From Microbulbifer sp. YPW1 (GTDB lineage: Bacteria; Pseudomonadota; Gammaproteobacteria; Pseudomonadales; Cellvibrionaceae): a stretch of 64,000 nt of DNA. Where the stretch lies: contig NZ_CP055157.1 of the NCBI RefSeq assembly GCF_013367775.1, positions 744,001 to 808,000 of the forward strand, in the 5' to 3' direction. Made by a program: the position numbers and the translations under genes. Below the pieces are notes generated by a model. That model ran no database searches, was not told the origin of the DNA, and saw only the letters and a list, made by a program, of their open reading frames with translations. Below are positions 46,716 to 58,011 of this stretch, in pieces (the stretch's first letter is position 1; each line of letters begins with the position of its first letter).

Positions 46716-46903
46716 AAAATGGGTTCTGGCCGGTAGCAAGTCAACACCCACAGGCAGAAAGGCGTCATATACCACTGAATGGCGTGTAGTTAATTGCAAA
46801 AAAGCGACCGGGCTCTCATGTTAGAAAACCGTCGTACAGGGGAATGCGCGCAATACCCGATTCCCTGCACCGGAACGAAGCCCCCACAGGTCACGACAGG
46901 CAC

Positions 46904-46932
46904 AAAAAAGGGGCAACCAATCAGGCTGCCCC
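46904..46932 (-). terminator. katG terminator
   Basis: Stem GGGGCA/TGCCCC followed on the minus strand by six T, 54 nt past the katG stop. Confidence 0.85.
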
Positions 46933-46986
46933 TCCAGGGTGAGTCACCACTTTCCTGCGACACTAATCCATGCTGTAAACACTGGA

Positions 46987-49224
<2,238 letters not shown>

Positions 49225-49325
49225 TCATCAATCGGACGAGAGAATCCTATAGGGTCACGCAATCAGCTTGAAATTAGACGTTATTATCGAGCTTATTAAT
49301 ATCCACAATCTGATAGAAACCATTT

Positions 49326-49362
49326 ATAGCTCGATAATATCAGCCTGATAGCGAGCTGCAAT
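49326..49362. promoter_or_regulatory. OxyR-like tandem site upstream of katG
   Basis: ATAGCTCGATAATAT, 7 nt, ATAGCGAGCTGCAAT: four quarter-sites at the spacing of the OxyR consensus (ATAG-N7-CTAT-N7-ATAG-N7-CTAT), with both CTAT elements one base off. About 125 nt before the katG ATG, inside a larger inverted repeat (TATTATCGAGCT/AGCTCGATAATA). Confidence 0.5.
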
Positions 49363-49380
49363 TTATCGAGCGAAATTCCA

Positions 49381-50538
49381 TCAATCTGCACTCAGACTAA
49401 CCAGGGGAATACGGGTGATGACAATATCTTCTTTATTTTCCCCGTAAGCCACGTACAGGTGGCCTTTCCACACATAGGACTTGGGGTAACTGAACCCCTT
49501 TCTTTTATACAGGCCGGTGTAACGCGGGCCTTCGAGCTTGTCACCTCCCGCGCGCAGCAGATAGGCGCGGTCAAAGAGGGCTCCGTCATCACTCAGGGTG
49601 ATGGTGAGCGGCTCGCGCGTTTTTGAACCACTGGGGTTGTTGACAATATACGCGGTGCCGCCGGGTAAATTACCCGCACTCTGCTTGGCCCGGGAATCCG
49701 GCATATCGGTTTTCTGTGCCCGGGTCCAGGTCTCACCACAGTCTTTACTCTCCGCAGCCAGTACCCGGAAGCTGCTCTGTTGATCCCGGAAAACCATCAC
49801 CAGAGAACCGTCCTTGCGGCGAAAATTACTCGGCTCCAGTTCCCGGCTGATATGCTTTTTGACCGACGAATTTTCAAACTTGCCCAGCGTCCAGCCGCGC
49901 AACCCCGACAGGTCTCCGGTAAAGATGGGTGTGGCCAACAAACCGGGCTGGCGGTGCAGAGCGGTTACCAGCCTGCCGCAATAAGTATGAAAATCCTGTT
50001 CGATCACACCGTCGAGCAGCTCACCGGAAGCAAATTGCGGCCGCACCGGCCCACTCCAGTCTCCACCTTTGTGGCTGGTAAACACTTCCGGATAACCGCC
50101 CCGGGGCGATAGCTGATGCGGCCATACATTGATGAAGGCATACAGGTCGTCGCCCTCTGCCCACCAGCCACCGCTGGTTACTACGGCCTCCTCCCGTGCC
50201 GGCGCCAGCACCTCGGGGGCGCTCCACTGCAGGCCATCGCGGCTGGTGGCGTAGAGCACGCGGGTATCCGCGGCGTCTTCATCCCGCGACGAACTCTGCC
50301 ACTGCGCGTAAAGAGTTCCGTTGTGCGCAAACAGCACGGCGCCGTGGTTGTACTGGCTCTTGCCCTGTTCGGCCGTATAGACGGTCGCTGTCTCTACCCC
50401 TTCGGGTACCTCAAGCCCCAGATTTTGTGGCTGGGAAAAATCGAATAACTCGAGAGCCACTTCGAAGGGCTGTGCAGCGACAGTGAATGAAAAGCAGATA
50501 CAGGGAATAGCCCACAGGGCGCTCAAAAACTTCTTCAT
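49381..50538 (-). CDS. exported sialidase-fold (BNR propeller) protein, substrate unknown
   Basis: A 385-residue protein with signal peptide MKKFLSALWAIPCICFSFTVAA. The body shows the Asp-box/BNR pattern of six-bladed propellers (ATSRDGLQWSAPEVL, FTSHKGGDWSGPV, AESKDCGETWTRAQ) and a conserved Arg in MVFRDQQSSFRVL. Typical GH33 arginine-triad and FRIP motifs are not evident, so sialidase activity is doubtful. It may be another glycosidase or lyase of the propeller superfamily. It follows the DsrE gene on the same strand after 91 nt. Confidence 0.75.
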   Translation of the reverse strand: MKKFLSALWAIPCICFSFTVAAQPFEVALELFDFSQPQNLGLEVPEGVETATVYTAEQGKSQYNHGAVLFAHNGTLYAQWQSSSRDEDAADTRVLYATSRDGLQWSAPEVLAPAREEAVVTSGGWWAEGDDLYAFINVWPHQLSPRGGYPEVFTSHKGGDWSGPVRPQFASGELLDGVIEQDFHTYCGRLVTALHRQPGLLATPIFTGDLSGLRGWTLGKFENSSVKKHISRELEPSNFRRKDGSLVMVFRDQQSSFRVLAAESKDCGETWTRAQKTDMPDSRAKQSAGNLPGGTAYIVNNPSGSKTREPLTITLSDDGALFDRAYLLRAGGDKLEGPRYTGLYKRKGFSYPKSYVWKGHLYVAYGENKEDIVITRIPLVSLSAD

Positions 50539-50629
50539 AAAACCGGAAACCAGAATGATCAGCTATGGCAAGGCATAACAAGCAGTGTCAAAGGATAAGA
50601 ATCGCTGAGAAAAATCGTCTCACTCAACT

Positions 50630-51160
50630 TTAGAACGGGTTCAGCGTGTACCCCTGTTGCTGCAACAGTGCGTGGGTGGTCATGGCCGAAATCGACATTT
50701 CAACACCGGGCAACAATTGGGTATTTTCGATGCCGTGATAGGCGGCGGATTGGCCACATAAAATTACGCGCACGCCGTGTTTTTGCAGCTCCGCGAGTAA
50801 GGGTGCGTTGGCATTGTCACTACCAAACTTTTCCCTGTGAACCTTGTTGTCGAGCAAATCAAAGCCCGCCTTGCCATGTACCACTAATGCAAGCTCGATT
50901 TGCTCCGGGGGGACACCTGCGCGGGCCTGCATATTCAGAAAACGGGCCAGGCTCTCGAAACGGCGATTCGCTTTATCCTCTCCGCCCTGCTCGGCGACGT
51001 CAAAAGCGATTTTAAATCGTTCCAGTCCCGTCAGCGACAAACTCTGCTCCACTTTGGCTACAGCACCATAGTTTTTGATGACCGGTCCCTTGGAAAATTC
51101 CGCTGCCGATGCAAGGGAGGAAAACAGAGATACAACGAATAGGGTAAGTGTGATTTTCAT
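50630..51160 (-). CDS. exported DsrE/F-like protein
   Basis: A 176-residue protein with signal peptide MKITLTLFVVSLFSSLASA. The DsrE fold is seen in RFKIAFDVAEQG, ELALVVHGKAGFDLL and the Cys-bearing VRVILCGQSAAYHGI, where the Cys is the position that carries sulfur in the family. It is periplasmic, unlike the cytosolic sulfur relay proteins, so its role is unknown. It lies between the GGDEF gene (32 nt) and the BNR gene. Confidence 0.85.
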   Translation of the reverse strand: MKITLTLFVVSLFSSLASAAEFSKGPVIKNYGAVAKVEQSLSLTGLERFKIAFDVAEQGGEDKANRRFESLARFLNMQARAGVPPEQIELALVVHGKAGFDLLDNKVHREKFGSDNANAPLLAELQKHGVRVILCGQSAAYHGIENTQLLPGVEMSISAMTTHALLQQQGYTLNPF

Positions 51161-51192
51161 GCTTCAAATATCACCGTTTAACAAGCTGTTGG

Positions 51193-52905
51193 TTAGCCTG
51201 CCGATTCGACAGCGGGCGCGGATACAACCGGATCTGGACTGGAGGGCGCGAGCTCCAGCCGGTTACGACCGGCCTGCTTCGCGCGATACAGAGCGGCATC
51301 TGCGGCTTCAAACAATTGAATCGCCGATGCGTAATTACCGTGCTGGAAAGTTGCGACGCCGATACTCACGGTAAGCGGCATTTTGTCCAGTTTCAGTTCT
51401 GCCACCAGTTTGACCAGGCGCTCCGCAACAATGACGGCCTGTCCCGGCGTTGTGCGCGGCAACAGGATGGCGAACTCTTCTCCCCCGTAGCGACAGGCCA
51501 GTACCGGTTTCCGCACCTGCTTTCTCACAAGCTGACCTACCGCACACAGCGCCGCATCCCCGCGGGCATGCCCCAACCGATCGTTGATGGCCTTGAAATG
51601 GTCCAGGTCGAGAACCAGCAGGGCGAGGGGCGTGTTATTGCGGGTAGCGAGGGTAAATTCCCGCGGCAGCTGTTCATCAAAGTAGCGGCGGTTAAACAGC
51701 CCGGTTAATTGATCCGTAATACCGTGGCGCTGAATCTCCCCGACTCTGGCACCCAAAGCCAGGGAAAGCAAAACCATTTCCACCAGCGCTCCCACCTGGA
51801 ACGCGTTATGGGTAAAGCTGTTGTGGGGCACGAGACCAAAGGTCTTTAGCATGTAGATAACGACACTGATCAACAGCGCGCCCCACCCCACCAGAAAGTA
51901 GCGGGCGGGCACCGATCCCCGCAATAGGCTGATCACCCCCATCACCATAAACAGCATGGAAAGTACCAGGGTCAAAATCGCGAGGCTCAGGATCATCGGG
52001 CCATAGCTGACAAACGGCGAGATGGCGGTCAGCGGGAACAACAGATAGAGCAACCAGCGTGCAACCCTGTCGGTGCGCGGCGCCAGTTGCGGGCCGGAGC
52101 AGACGGTGCGCACAAACTGGATACCGAAAATCAGCGTGAAGCCGAGAAGAATCAGCAGGCTCTGGTTGGCCAACCACGGATTGCCCGGCCACAGATACTG
52201 GAATGAAACCCCGTTGTGCACGCCAAAGTAGAGCCCATAGCTGACGGCGTATCCCATGTAGTAGGCGTAGGCTCGGTCGCGCACCGCCATAAACAGGAAC
52301 AGGTTGTAAATTACCAACACCAGGAAGCCACCGTAGTAGATTCCCAGCAATATCTGTTCTTTGCCCAATTGCGGTAGAAAAGCGGTTTCGCTACTGACGG
52401 TAAGACCGATATTCATCGAGCCCGCGGTCTGGTAACGCAGGTAGTAGGTTTGTGTTGTGTGCGCCGGCAGGGTGATGGGGAATACGAAATCGCGTAGGTT
52501 CAGGGGCCGGGAGTGGAAATTGCGTCGGTCGCCGGTTTCTGTCAGCGACCAGCTGCCATCGGCCGCCGGCTGCCAGAAATCCAGTTGATCAATCAACGGG
52601 TAATCCTGGCGGAGAATCAGTCCAACAGGCTCTGCGGTTGGGTTTTGCAGGGTGACCGCCACCCAGTAGGTTGCACTGCTGAAGCCGAAGTTGGTGCCCT
52701 GAATTTCGCTGGCCCGCCATCGCCGCTGCGAGTCCGCTGCGGTTACGTCCTGCAGGCCAAGGCTACCCTGTTCATCCACCAGAATGCGCAGATAGGGCGC
52801 AAGGCTTTGCGGCCGCTGCTCCTCCGCCACGACAAACGGCCCGGCCGAGGCACTCACTGACAGGCAAATCAGCACCAGCCCGCAAACCCACCTTGCGATA
52901 TGCAT
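51193..52905 (-). CDS. 7TMR-DISM diguanylate cyclase
   Basis: A 570-residue inner-membrane enzyme making cyclic di-GMP. Signal-like N-terminus MHIARWVCGLVLICLSVSASA; a periplasmic 7TMR-DISMED2 jelly roll, often carbohydrate-binding, at about 25-165; seven helices at about 180-385; GGDEF at about 410-555 with the active motif YGGEEF near 473. The inhibitory I-site position reads RKPV instead of RxxD, so product inhibition is probably absent. The ATG at 52905 is chosen because it starts the signal; the frame is open to 52965. Divergent from the autotransporter gene. Confidence 0.92.
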   Translation of the reverse strand: MHIARWVCGLVLICLSVSASAGPFVVAEEQRPQSLAPYLRILVDEQGSLGLQDVTAADSQRRWRASEIQGTNFGFSSATYWVAVTLQNPTAEPVGLILRQDYPLIDQLDFWQPAADGSWSLTETGDRRNFHSRPLNLRDFVFPITLPAHTTQTYYLRYQTAGSMNIGLTVSSETAFLPQLGKEQILLGIYYGGFLVLVIYNLFLFMAVRDRAYAYYMGYAVSYGLYFGVHNGVSFQYLWPGNPWLANQSLLILLGFTLIFGIQFVRTVCSGPQLAPRTDRVARWLLYLLFPLTAISPFVSYGPMILSLAILTLVLSMLFMVMGVISLLRGSVPARYFLVGWGALLISVVIYMLKTFGLVPHNSFTHNAFQVGALVEMVLLSLALGARVGEIQRHGITDQLTGLFNRRYFDEQLPREFTLATRNNTPLALLVLDLDHFKAINDRLGHARGDAALCAVGQLVRKQVRKPVLACRYGGEEFAILLPRTTPGQAVIVAERLVKLVAELKLDKMPLTVSIGVATFQHGNYASAIQLFEAADAALYRAKQAGRNRLELAPSSPDPVVSAPAVESAG

Positions 52906-53015
52906 CGCCGTCGTTTCCCCATGTTTATTTTTCTGATAACTGACGCGAAATCTTACCACAACCACCTGGAAATCCCGGCCAGGTTAGAACTCCGGCCTAA
53001 ACTGGATCAGTCTTG

Positions 53016-53042
53016 ATGACCGACGAAAAGCGGTCATTTTTC
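53016..53042 (+). terminator. attenuator-like hairpin before the autotransporter gene
   Basis: Stem ATGACCG/CGGTCAT with an 8-nt loop followed by TTTTTC, 30 nt before the 53072 ATG and read in the same direction. Confidence 0.45.
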
Positions 53043-53071
53043 ATGCAGCATGATTCAATACCGGAGCCAGG

Positions 53072-56000
53072 ATGGCAACGGCCAATAAGCGATCAACAGG
53101 AAGTAGAGTAGAGGTAATGGATTTAACGCATCAGGGATACGGGAAGAGTGCGAAACTGATCCCGTTGCTTTTACTAGTCTTACTTTTCGCCGCGGTCAGT
53201 TTCCCGAATCAAGCACACGCCGACTGCCAGCCAAAACCTCCCGCTTCCGGCGGAACCTTAACCTGCTCCGGCAGCGACCCCGGATTTTCAGTCAGTAACC
53301 TCAGCGACCTCACCATCGATATTCTGCCGGGTGCCAGCCTGAACGGCCCGATCAATGCCGCCGACATCGGGACCTTAACCATCGACAATGAGGGCATTCT
53401 CCAGTCTGTCAGCTTGCTCAATATCGGGCTACTGAACTTCGACAACGCCGGTACCATTAACCAGGGGTTGGAAATGGCCGGCGATGGCGACCACAACGTG
53501 ATCAATCGCGCCACCGGCAATATCAATCAGTTTTTTACCTTCAGTGGCGACGGCGACAACTCCGTCGTGAATGAAGGCATCCTGAACCAGGGCATCAAGG
53601 CCAACGGCAACGGTTCCATGCGAATCCTCAACGAGGCAACGGCGACCATCAACTCGGGCATTCAGGTTACCGGTAGCGCAGATACCCTCGTCGATAACTA
53701 CGGCACGATTCAGGGAGATCCGTTCTCACTGGATGCGGGTGATGATGTCGTCATCAACCGCGCTGGTGCGAGAATTAATTCACAGGTAAATCAGGGTGCC
53801 GGCACCGATACCTTTCTGATGGAGGGCGGCTTCGTCAATTCCATGCAGCAGGGTGAAGGCAACGATCAAGCTACGGTGCTCGATGGCGAGTTGCCCACCT
53901 ATATGGCCGGTGCAGGTGACGACCAGCTCATCTGGAGCGGTGGTGAGATCCGCAATCTGGATATGCAGGATGGCGATGATTATGCGCGGCTTATCGGATT
54001 GGATGACAACAACCTCAGGGGTTACCCGATTAATGGGGGACTGGGTTCTGACCAGCTGGATTGGGAAAACACCGTCGGCGGCCGCCCCGACCGATTGACC
54101 AACTGGGAACAGATCCGCCTACTGAACGGTTCGGAACTGACCATGAATGGAAACCTGATCCTGGGTGATAGCGGCACTGGGGCAGGTAGCCTTTTTATCG
54201 ACCGCAGTGCCACACTGTTTGCCAACCAGGGATCACACAGCATTCAACCGGCGATTGCCGGAAATTCTGCCCGTCTGCGCAACGCCGGCCTGATCGATAT
54301 GACAGGCAATGACAACCCCAACGATATCCTGTCACTCACCGGCGACTACGTTGGTCAAAACGGACGTATGGCACTGGATACTTTTCTGGGGAGCGATGGT
54401 TCGCCTTCGGACTACCTCCGCACCGACGGGAACGAGCGGGGAACCACCACACTTTTTATCAACAACGCCAACGGCCCCGGTGCATTGACCAGCAGGGACG
54501 GTATTCTCGTCAATCAGGTCGTCAATGGCATCAGCACCCCCAGAGCCTTTACCCTGGGTAGCAGGGTAGCTGCGGGTCCCTATGAGTACTTCCTGTTTCG
54601 CGGTGGGGTCTCCGCGGGTACCGAGAATAACTGGTACCTGCGCTCGCACTCGGCACCGGAAATAAGTCCTCCCAACACTGGCAGCTCAAGCAGCTCTTCC
54701 AGCTCCGGGGGCAGCACCTCGAGTAGCTCGTCCAGCTCCGGGGGCAGCACCTCGAGTAGCTCGTCCAGCTCGGGTGGCATGACTTCCAGCAGCTCTTCCA
54801 GTTCTGGGGGATCCACCTCAAGTAGTTCATCCAGCTCCGGAGGAACCGCCTCGAGCAGCTCATCCAGCTCCGGGGGCACCACTTCCAGCAGTTCATCCAG
54901 CTCCGGGGGCACCACTTCGAGCAGCTCATCCAGCTCCGGCGGAACCACTTCCAGCAGTTCATCCAGCTCCGGGGGCACCACTTCCAGCAGTTCATCCAGC
55001 TCCGGGGGAACCACTTCGAGCAGCTCATCGAGCTCCGGCGGAACCACTTCCAGCAGTTCATCCAGCTCAGGAGGGACTACTTCCAGCAGCTCCTCAAGTT
55101 CCGGCGGCAGTACGTCCAGCAGTTCCTCAAGCTCTGGTGGCAGCACCTCCAGTAGTTCATCCGGATCCGGAAGTAGCTCCTCATCGAGCAGCTCCGGCGG
55201 CAGTAGTTCTAGCAGCAGCTCGAGCAGCTCCAGTTCAGGCGGCAGCAGCTCCGGCGGCGCCGTGACCGAAGCAAAACCGATCCCGCTATACCGCCCCGAG
55301 GTCTCGGTAAATGTGGCCCTGCCGTCGGTGAGTCGTGCGCTTGGGCGTGAAACACTCGGCACCTTCCACGAACGGGAGGGCGAGCAGGCGTGGTCGAAAC
55401 GCAATGACGGACTCAGTGCCCTGTGGGTGCGAGCATTCGGCAATCAACTCAAACTGTCCCATGGAGGCTCAGTAGACCCCAAATTCGATGGCAACCTGTG
55501 GGGGCTACAGGTCGGCGTACCCGTATACGGCCGGGGAAGCGTGCACGGGCAGCGGGATATATTCGGGGTAATGCTCGGTACCGGAGGCGCCAATGGTGAT
55601 ACGCGCGGCTTCGCGCTGGGCGAACGCAACCTATCCACCGGCAAGGTGGAGCTGGATCAGTACAACCTGGGAGGCTACTGGACACACCACTGGGTCGGCG
55701 GTGCCTATTTTGATGGCGTACTGATGTATTCCAGTTTTGACGGCGAGAGTCGTTCTAGCCTCGGTATATCCACCGATATCGACGGTGACGAATATCTGGC
55801 ATCCATGGAGGTCGGTTTACCGATTCCCCTAGACGGGACCTGGAACCTGGAACCTCAGGCCCAGTTAATCTGGCAGCACCAGAGAATGGATAACACGCGT
55901 GATGTATTTTCATCGATCGAATTTGACAACATAGACTCACTGACCGCGCGTATTGGTGGGCGCTTTGTGGCAGATATCGTGCGCGGTTCCAGCGTATGGC

Positions 56001-56236
56001 GGCCCTACTTCAAGGCGAATATCTGGTATGAAGACGCCGGCTCCGACAAGGTCTACTTCAACACCACCCCCATACTGGTAGACAGAGGACAGGCAATGCT
56101 CGAAACGGGTATCGGGCTAACCGCAGACTTCAGCGGCACCACCAGCCTGTTCGGGATTATTGACTACACCCAGGATATCGACACCGGGGATCTCGAATCC
56201 TTTGAGGCCCGGATCGGTTTCCACAAGCGATGGTGA
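53072..56236 (+). CDS. type Va autotransporter with polyserine tandem-repeat linker
   Basis: A 1054-residue surface protein. The extended signal region (about 50 residues, hydrophobic LIPLLLLVLLFAAVSF, end NQAHA) could also start at 53117 (MDLTHQGYGKS); GGAG lies 7 nt before 53072. The passenger (about 51-530) is a beta-helix with short repeated GDGDxxVxNxG/GAGDDxx units and no recognised catalytic motif. About 190 residues of Ser/Gly/Thr follow (about 535-730), built from 11-residue units of seven Ser plus GG(S/T)T. The C-terminal 300 residues form an autotransporter barrel (ALWVRAFGNQLKLSHG ... SFEARIGFHKRW, terminal Trp). Probably an adhesin; function unknown. Confidence 0.9.
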   Translation: MATANKRSTGSRVEVMDLTHQGYGKSAKLIPLLLLVLLFAAVSFPNQAHADCQPKPPASGGTLTCSGSDPGFSVSNLSDLTIDILPGASLNGPINAADIGTLTIDNEGILQSVSLLNIGLLNFDNAGTINQGLEMAGDGDHNVINRATGNINQFFTFSGDGDNSVVNEGILNQGIKANGNGSMRILNEATATINSGIQVTGSADTLVDNYGTIQGDPFSLDAGDDVVINRAGARINSQVNQGAGTDTFLMEGGFVNSMQQGEGNDQATVLDGELPTYMAGAGDDQLIWSGGEIRNLDMQDGDDYARLIGLDDNNLRGYPINGGLGSDQLDWENTVGGRPDRLTNWEQIRLLNGSELTMNGNLILGDSGTGAGSLFIDRSATLFANQGSHSIQPAIAGNSARLRNAGLIDMTGNDNPNDILSLTGDYVGQNGRMALDTFLGSDGSPSDYLRTDGNERGTTTLFINNANGPGALTSRDGILVNQVVNGISTPRAFTLGSRVAAGPYEYFLFRGGVSAGTENNWYLRSHSAPEISPPNTGSSSSSSSSGGSTSSSSSSSGGSTSSSSSSSGGMTSSSSSSSGGSTSSSSSSSGGTASSSSSSSGGTTSSSSSSSGGTTSSSSSSSGGTTSSSSSSSGGTTSSSSSSSGGTTSSSSSSSGGTTSSSSSSSGGTTSSSSSSSGGSTSSSSSSSGGSTSSSSSGSGSSSSSSSSGGSSSSSSSSSSSSGGSSSGGAVTEAKPIPLYRPEVSVNVALPSVSRALGRETLGTFHEREGEQAWSKRNDGLSALWVRAFGNQLKLSHGGSVDPKFDGNLWGLQVGVPVYGRGSVHGQRDIFGVMLGTGGANGDTRGFALGERNLSTGKVELDQYNLGGYWTHHWVGGAYFDGVLMYSSFDGESRSSLGISTDIDGDEYLASMEVGLPIPLDGTWNLEPQAQLIWQHQRMDNTRDVFSSIEFDNIDSLTARIGGRFVADIVRGSSVWRPYFKANIWYEDAGSDKVYFNTTPILVDRGQAMLETGIGLTADFSGTTSLFGIIDYTQDIDTGDLESFEARIGFHKRW
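54683..55260 (+). repeat. 33-bp tandem repeats encoding the polyserine linker
   Basis: About 14 in-register units of 33 bp (around TCCAGCTCCGGGGGCACC), from 54706 to about 55170, then irregular Ser/Gly codons to 55260. Seven consecutive units encode GGTT. Synonymous variation between units is moderate. Confidence 0.9.
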
Positions 56237-56260
56237 AGTAATAAAACGGTTTAAAAAATA

Positions 56261-56292
56261 AAAAAGGGGCTGCAAAGTTGCAGCCCCTTTTT
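56261..56292. terminator. bidirectional terminator between autotransporter and GH51
   Basis: A 15-bp perfect stem (AAAAAGGGGCTGCAA and its complement) with a 2-nt loop and T-runs on both strands, between convergent stops. Confidence 0.93.
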
Positions 56293-56319
56293 ATTTACAG
56301 TGATTAAGGAATTACTCGC

Positions 56320-57873
56320 TTAATCGTTCAATGCCACTACCAGCACGGATTTCGCCGGCACCTGCAGTTGCAGCTCTCCGGTGGCTTCCCCTTCGGCATG
56401 GTATTTCGCCGGTTCCACCTGGCGCGGCGCCTCAAACGTATTGCGCGCATCCATGGTACTGGCAGTGATCAGACGGCCACTGGCGTCGGTCACTTCCAGG
56501 CCTGTCACATCTACCGAAATGGTATGTTCCTGGTTCGGGTCCAGGTTCACCAGCGACAGATAAATCTTGCCATCCTTGCCGCGGGCGGCAGATGCGCTAA
56601 TGCCCGGCAGCGACTGGTCACCCATGCGATAGCTGCGCGGGTTCTCTATTTCGAATGGTAGGGCCGTAGCATCCTGAAATACCTGGTACAGGTCGTACAC
56701 GTGGTAGGTGGGCGTCAGCACCATTTTGTCCTTATCAGTGAGAATCATCGCCTGCAGCACATTCACCATCTGCGCGATATTGGTCATGTGGACCCGGTCC
56801 GCATGCTCGTGGAATACGTTGAAATTCAACGCGGCAACCACGGCATCCCGCAGTGTGTTCTGCTGATACAGGAAACCGGGTTCACGTCCCTCTTCCGGGT
56901 TGTACCAGGTGCCCCACTCATCCACGTAAAAACCCAGCTTTTTCTCCGGATCATTCTTATCCAGTACCTTTTTGTTCAGCCGAATAAATTCATCTATGCG
57001 GAGGGTCTGCCGCAGGGTGGCGAACCACTCATCTTCGGCAAAGCCTGTAGACTCCCCTTTGTCGTCCCAATCACCCGTGGGCAGGGTGTAGTAATGGAAA
57101 CTGATTCCGTCCATCTGACGCTGAACATTCTTGCTCAGGGTATCGGTCCAGGAGGTATCGGTAGTGTGACCGCCGCTCGCAACATATTTCGGCTCACTGC
57201 CGCGGGGGGTCTTCAAAAAGGTGGCGAAGTGGTTATAGAGATCCGCATAATAAGCCGGACGCATATGTCCGCCGCAGCCCCAGGCCTCGTTACCCACACC
57301 GAAATAGGCAATTTTCCACGGCTCATCGCGGCCGTTTTTACGACGTTCTTCCACCACCGCGGAGTTACTTGTACCGGTCATGTATTCCAGCCACTCGGCC
57401 ATCTCGCGCGGGTTACCGGTGCCCAGGTTGCCGTTCACATAGGCTTCCGCACCTATCAGTTCCACCAGCTCGAAAAATTCGTGAGTGCCGAAGGCATTGT
57501 CTTCCTCAACCCCGCCCCAGTGGGTGTTGACTCGCACAGGGCGCTGGTCACGCGGGCCGATACCATCGCGCCAGCGGTACTCATCGGCAAAACAGCCTCC
57601 CGGCCAGCGCACCAGAGGTACATTGATTTCCCGCAGCGCCTCGATCACATCGGTGCGGAAGCCGTTGATATTTTCTATTTCCGAGTCTTTGCCGACCCAG
57701 ATTCCCTCGTAGATGCCGCGCCCCAGGTGCTCGGCAAACTGACCGTAGATATCGCGATGGATGGTGGCGCCCGGTTGGGTACTGTCGATGGTGATGCGGG
57801 GGGTGTCTTGTGCAACCACGGTGGTCGCCGACAAACCGATTGCCAGGGTGGCAAGGTAACGTTTCAACTTCAT
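56320..57873 (-). CDS. exported GH51 alpha-L-arabinofuranosidase
   Basis: Releases terminal alpha-L-arabinofuranose from arabinan or arabinoxylan oligomers. 517 residues with signal peptide MKLKRYLATLAIGLSATTVVA. GH51 markers: IYGQFAEHLGRGIYEGIWVG, RWPGGCFADEYRWRDGIGP, acid/base Glu in YFGVGNEAWGCGGHM near 197, nucleophile Glu in GFYVDEWGTWY near 317, and the C-terminal beta-sandwich. Most bacterial GH51 enzymes are cytosolic, so the signal peptide points to periplasmic or outer-surface action. Last gene of the minus-strand CAZyme run; a terminator-like hairpin lies just before it. Confidence 0.95.
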   Translation of the reverse strand: MKLKRYLATLAIGLSATTVVAQDTPRITIDSTQPGATIHRDIYGQFAEHLGRGIYEGIWVGKDSEIENINGFRTDVIEALREINVPLVRWPGGCFADEYRWRDGIGPRDQRPVRVNTHWGGVEEDNAFGTHEFFELVELIGAEAYVNGNLGTGNPREMAEWLEYMTGTSNSAVVEERRKNGRDEPWKIAYFGVGNEAWGCGGHMRPAYYADLYNHFATFLKTPRGSEPKYVASGGHTTDTSWTDTLSKNVQRQMDGISFHYYTLPTGDWDDKGESTGFAEDEWFATLRQTLRIDEFIRLNKKVLDKNDPEKKLGFYVDEWGTWYNPEEGREPGFLYQQNTLRDAVVAALNFNVFHEHADRVHMTNIAQMVNVLQAMILTDKDKMVLTPTYHVYDLYQVFQDATALPFEIENPRSYRMGDQSLPGISASAARGKDGKIYLSLVNLDPNQEHTISVDVTGLEVTDASGRLITASTMDARNTFEAPRQVEPAKYHAEGEATGELQLQVPAKSVLVVALND

Positions 57874-57915
57874 TTTTTCTCTCCGTTATTGTTAAACCTA
57901 TGACGTTCGAAAAAT

Positions 57916-57950
57916 AAAAAAAGGGGTGGTCTACATTGCTGCAGCCACCC
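57916..57950 (-). terminator. intra-operon terminator between GH43-ricin and GH51 genes
   Basis: Stem GGGTGG/CCACCC with an inner loop, followed on the minus strand by seven T. It lies only about 43 nt before the GH51 ATG, so GH51 would need readthrough or a promoter inside this gap. Confidence 0.7.
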
Positions 57951-58011
57951 AAGCCCGATAAAAACCGGTCACACACTCACTAACGAATTACTAACTTTGC
58001 ACGGGCAGAGC

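Larger units (their letters stand above)
46610..46986. other. 377-nt intergenic region upstream of the xylanase
   Basis: No gene. It contains the xylanase promoter region with the XylR-like operator (46702-46715) and the katG terminator (46904-46932). Confidence 0.7.

Noticed and set aside
54683..55260. 33-bp tandem repeat as a CRISPR array
   Set aside because: Units are contiguous with no spacers and stay in frame inside a coding gene, so this is a protein repeat.
56701..57903. 400-codon open frame on the plus strand
   Set aside because: Antisense to the GH51 gene, which carries both catalytic Glu motifs in the minus frame.
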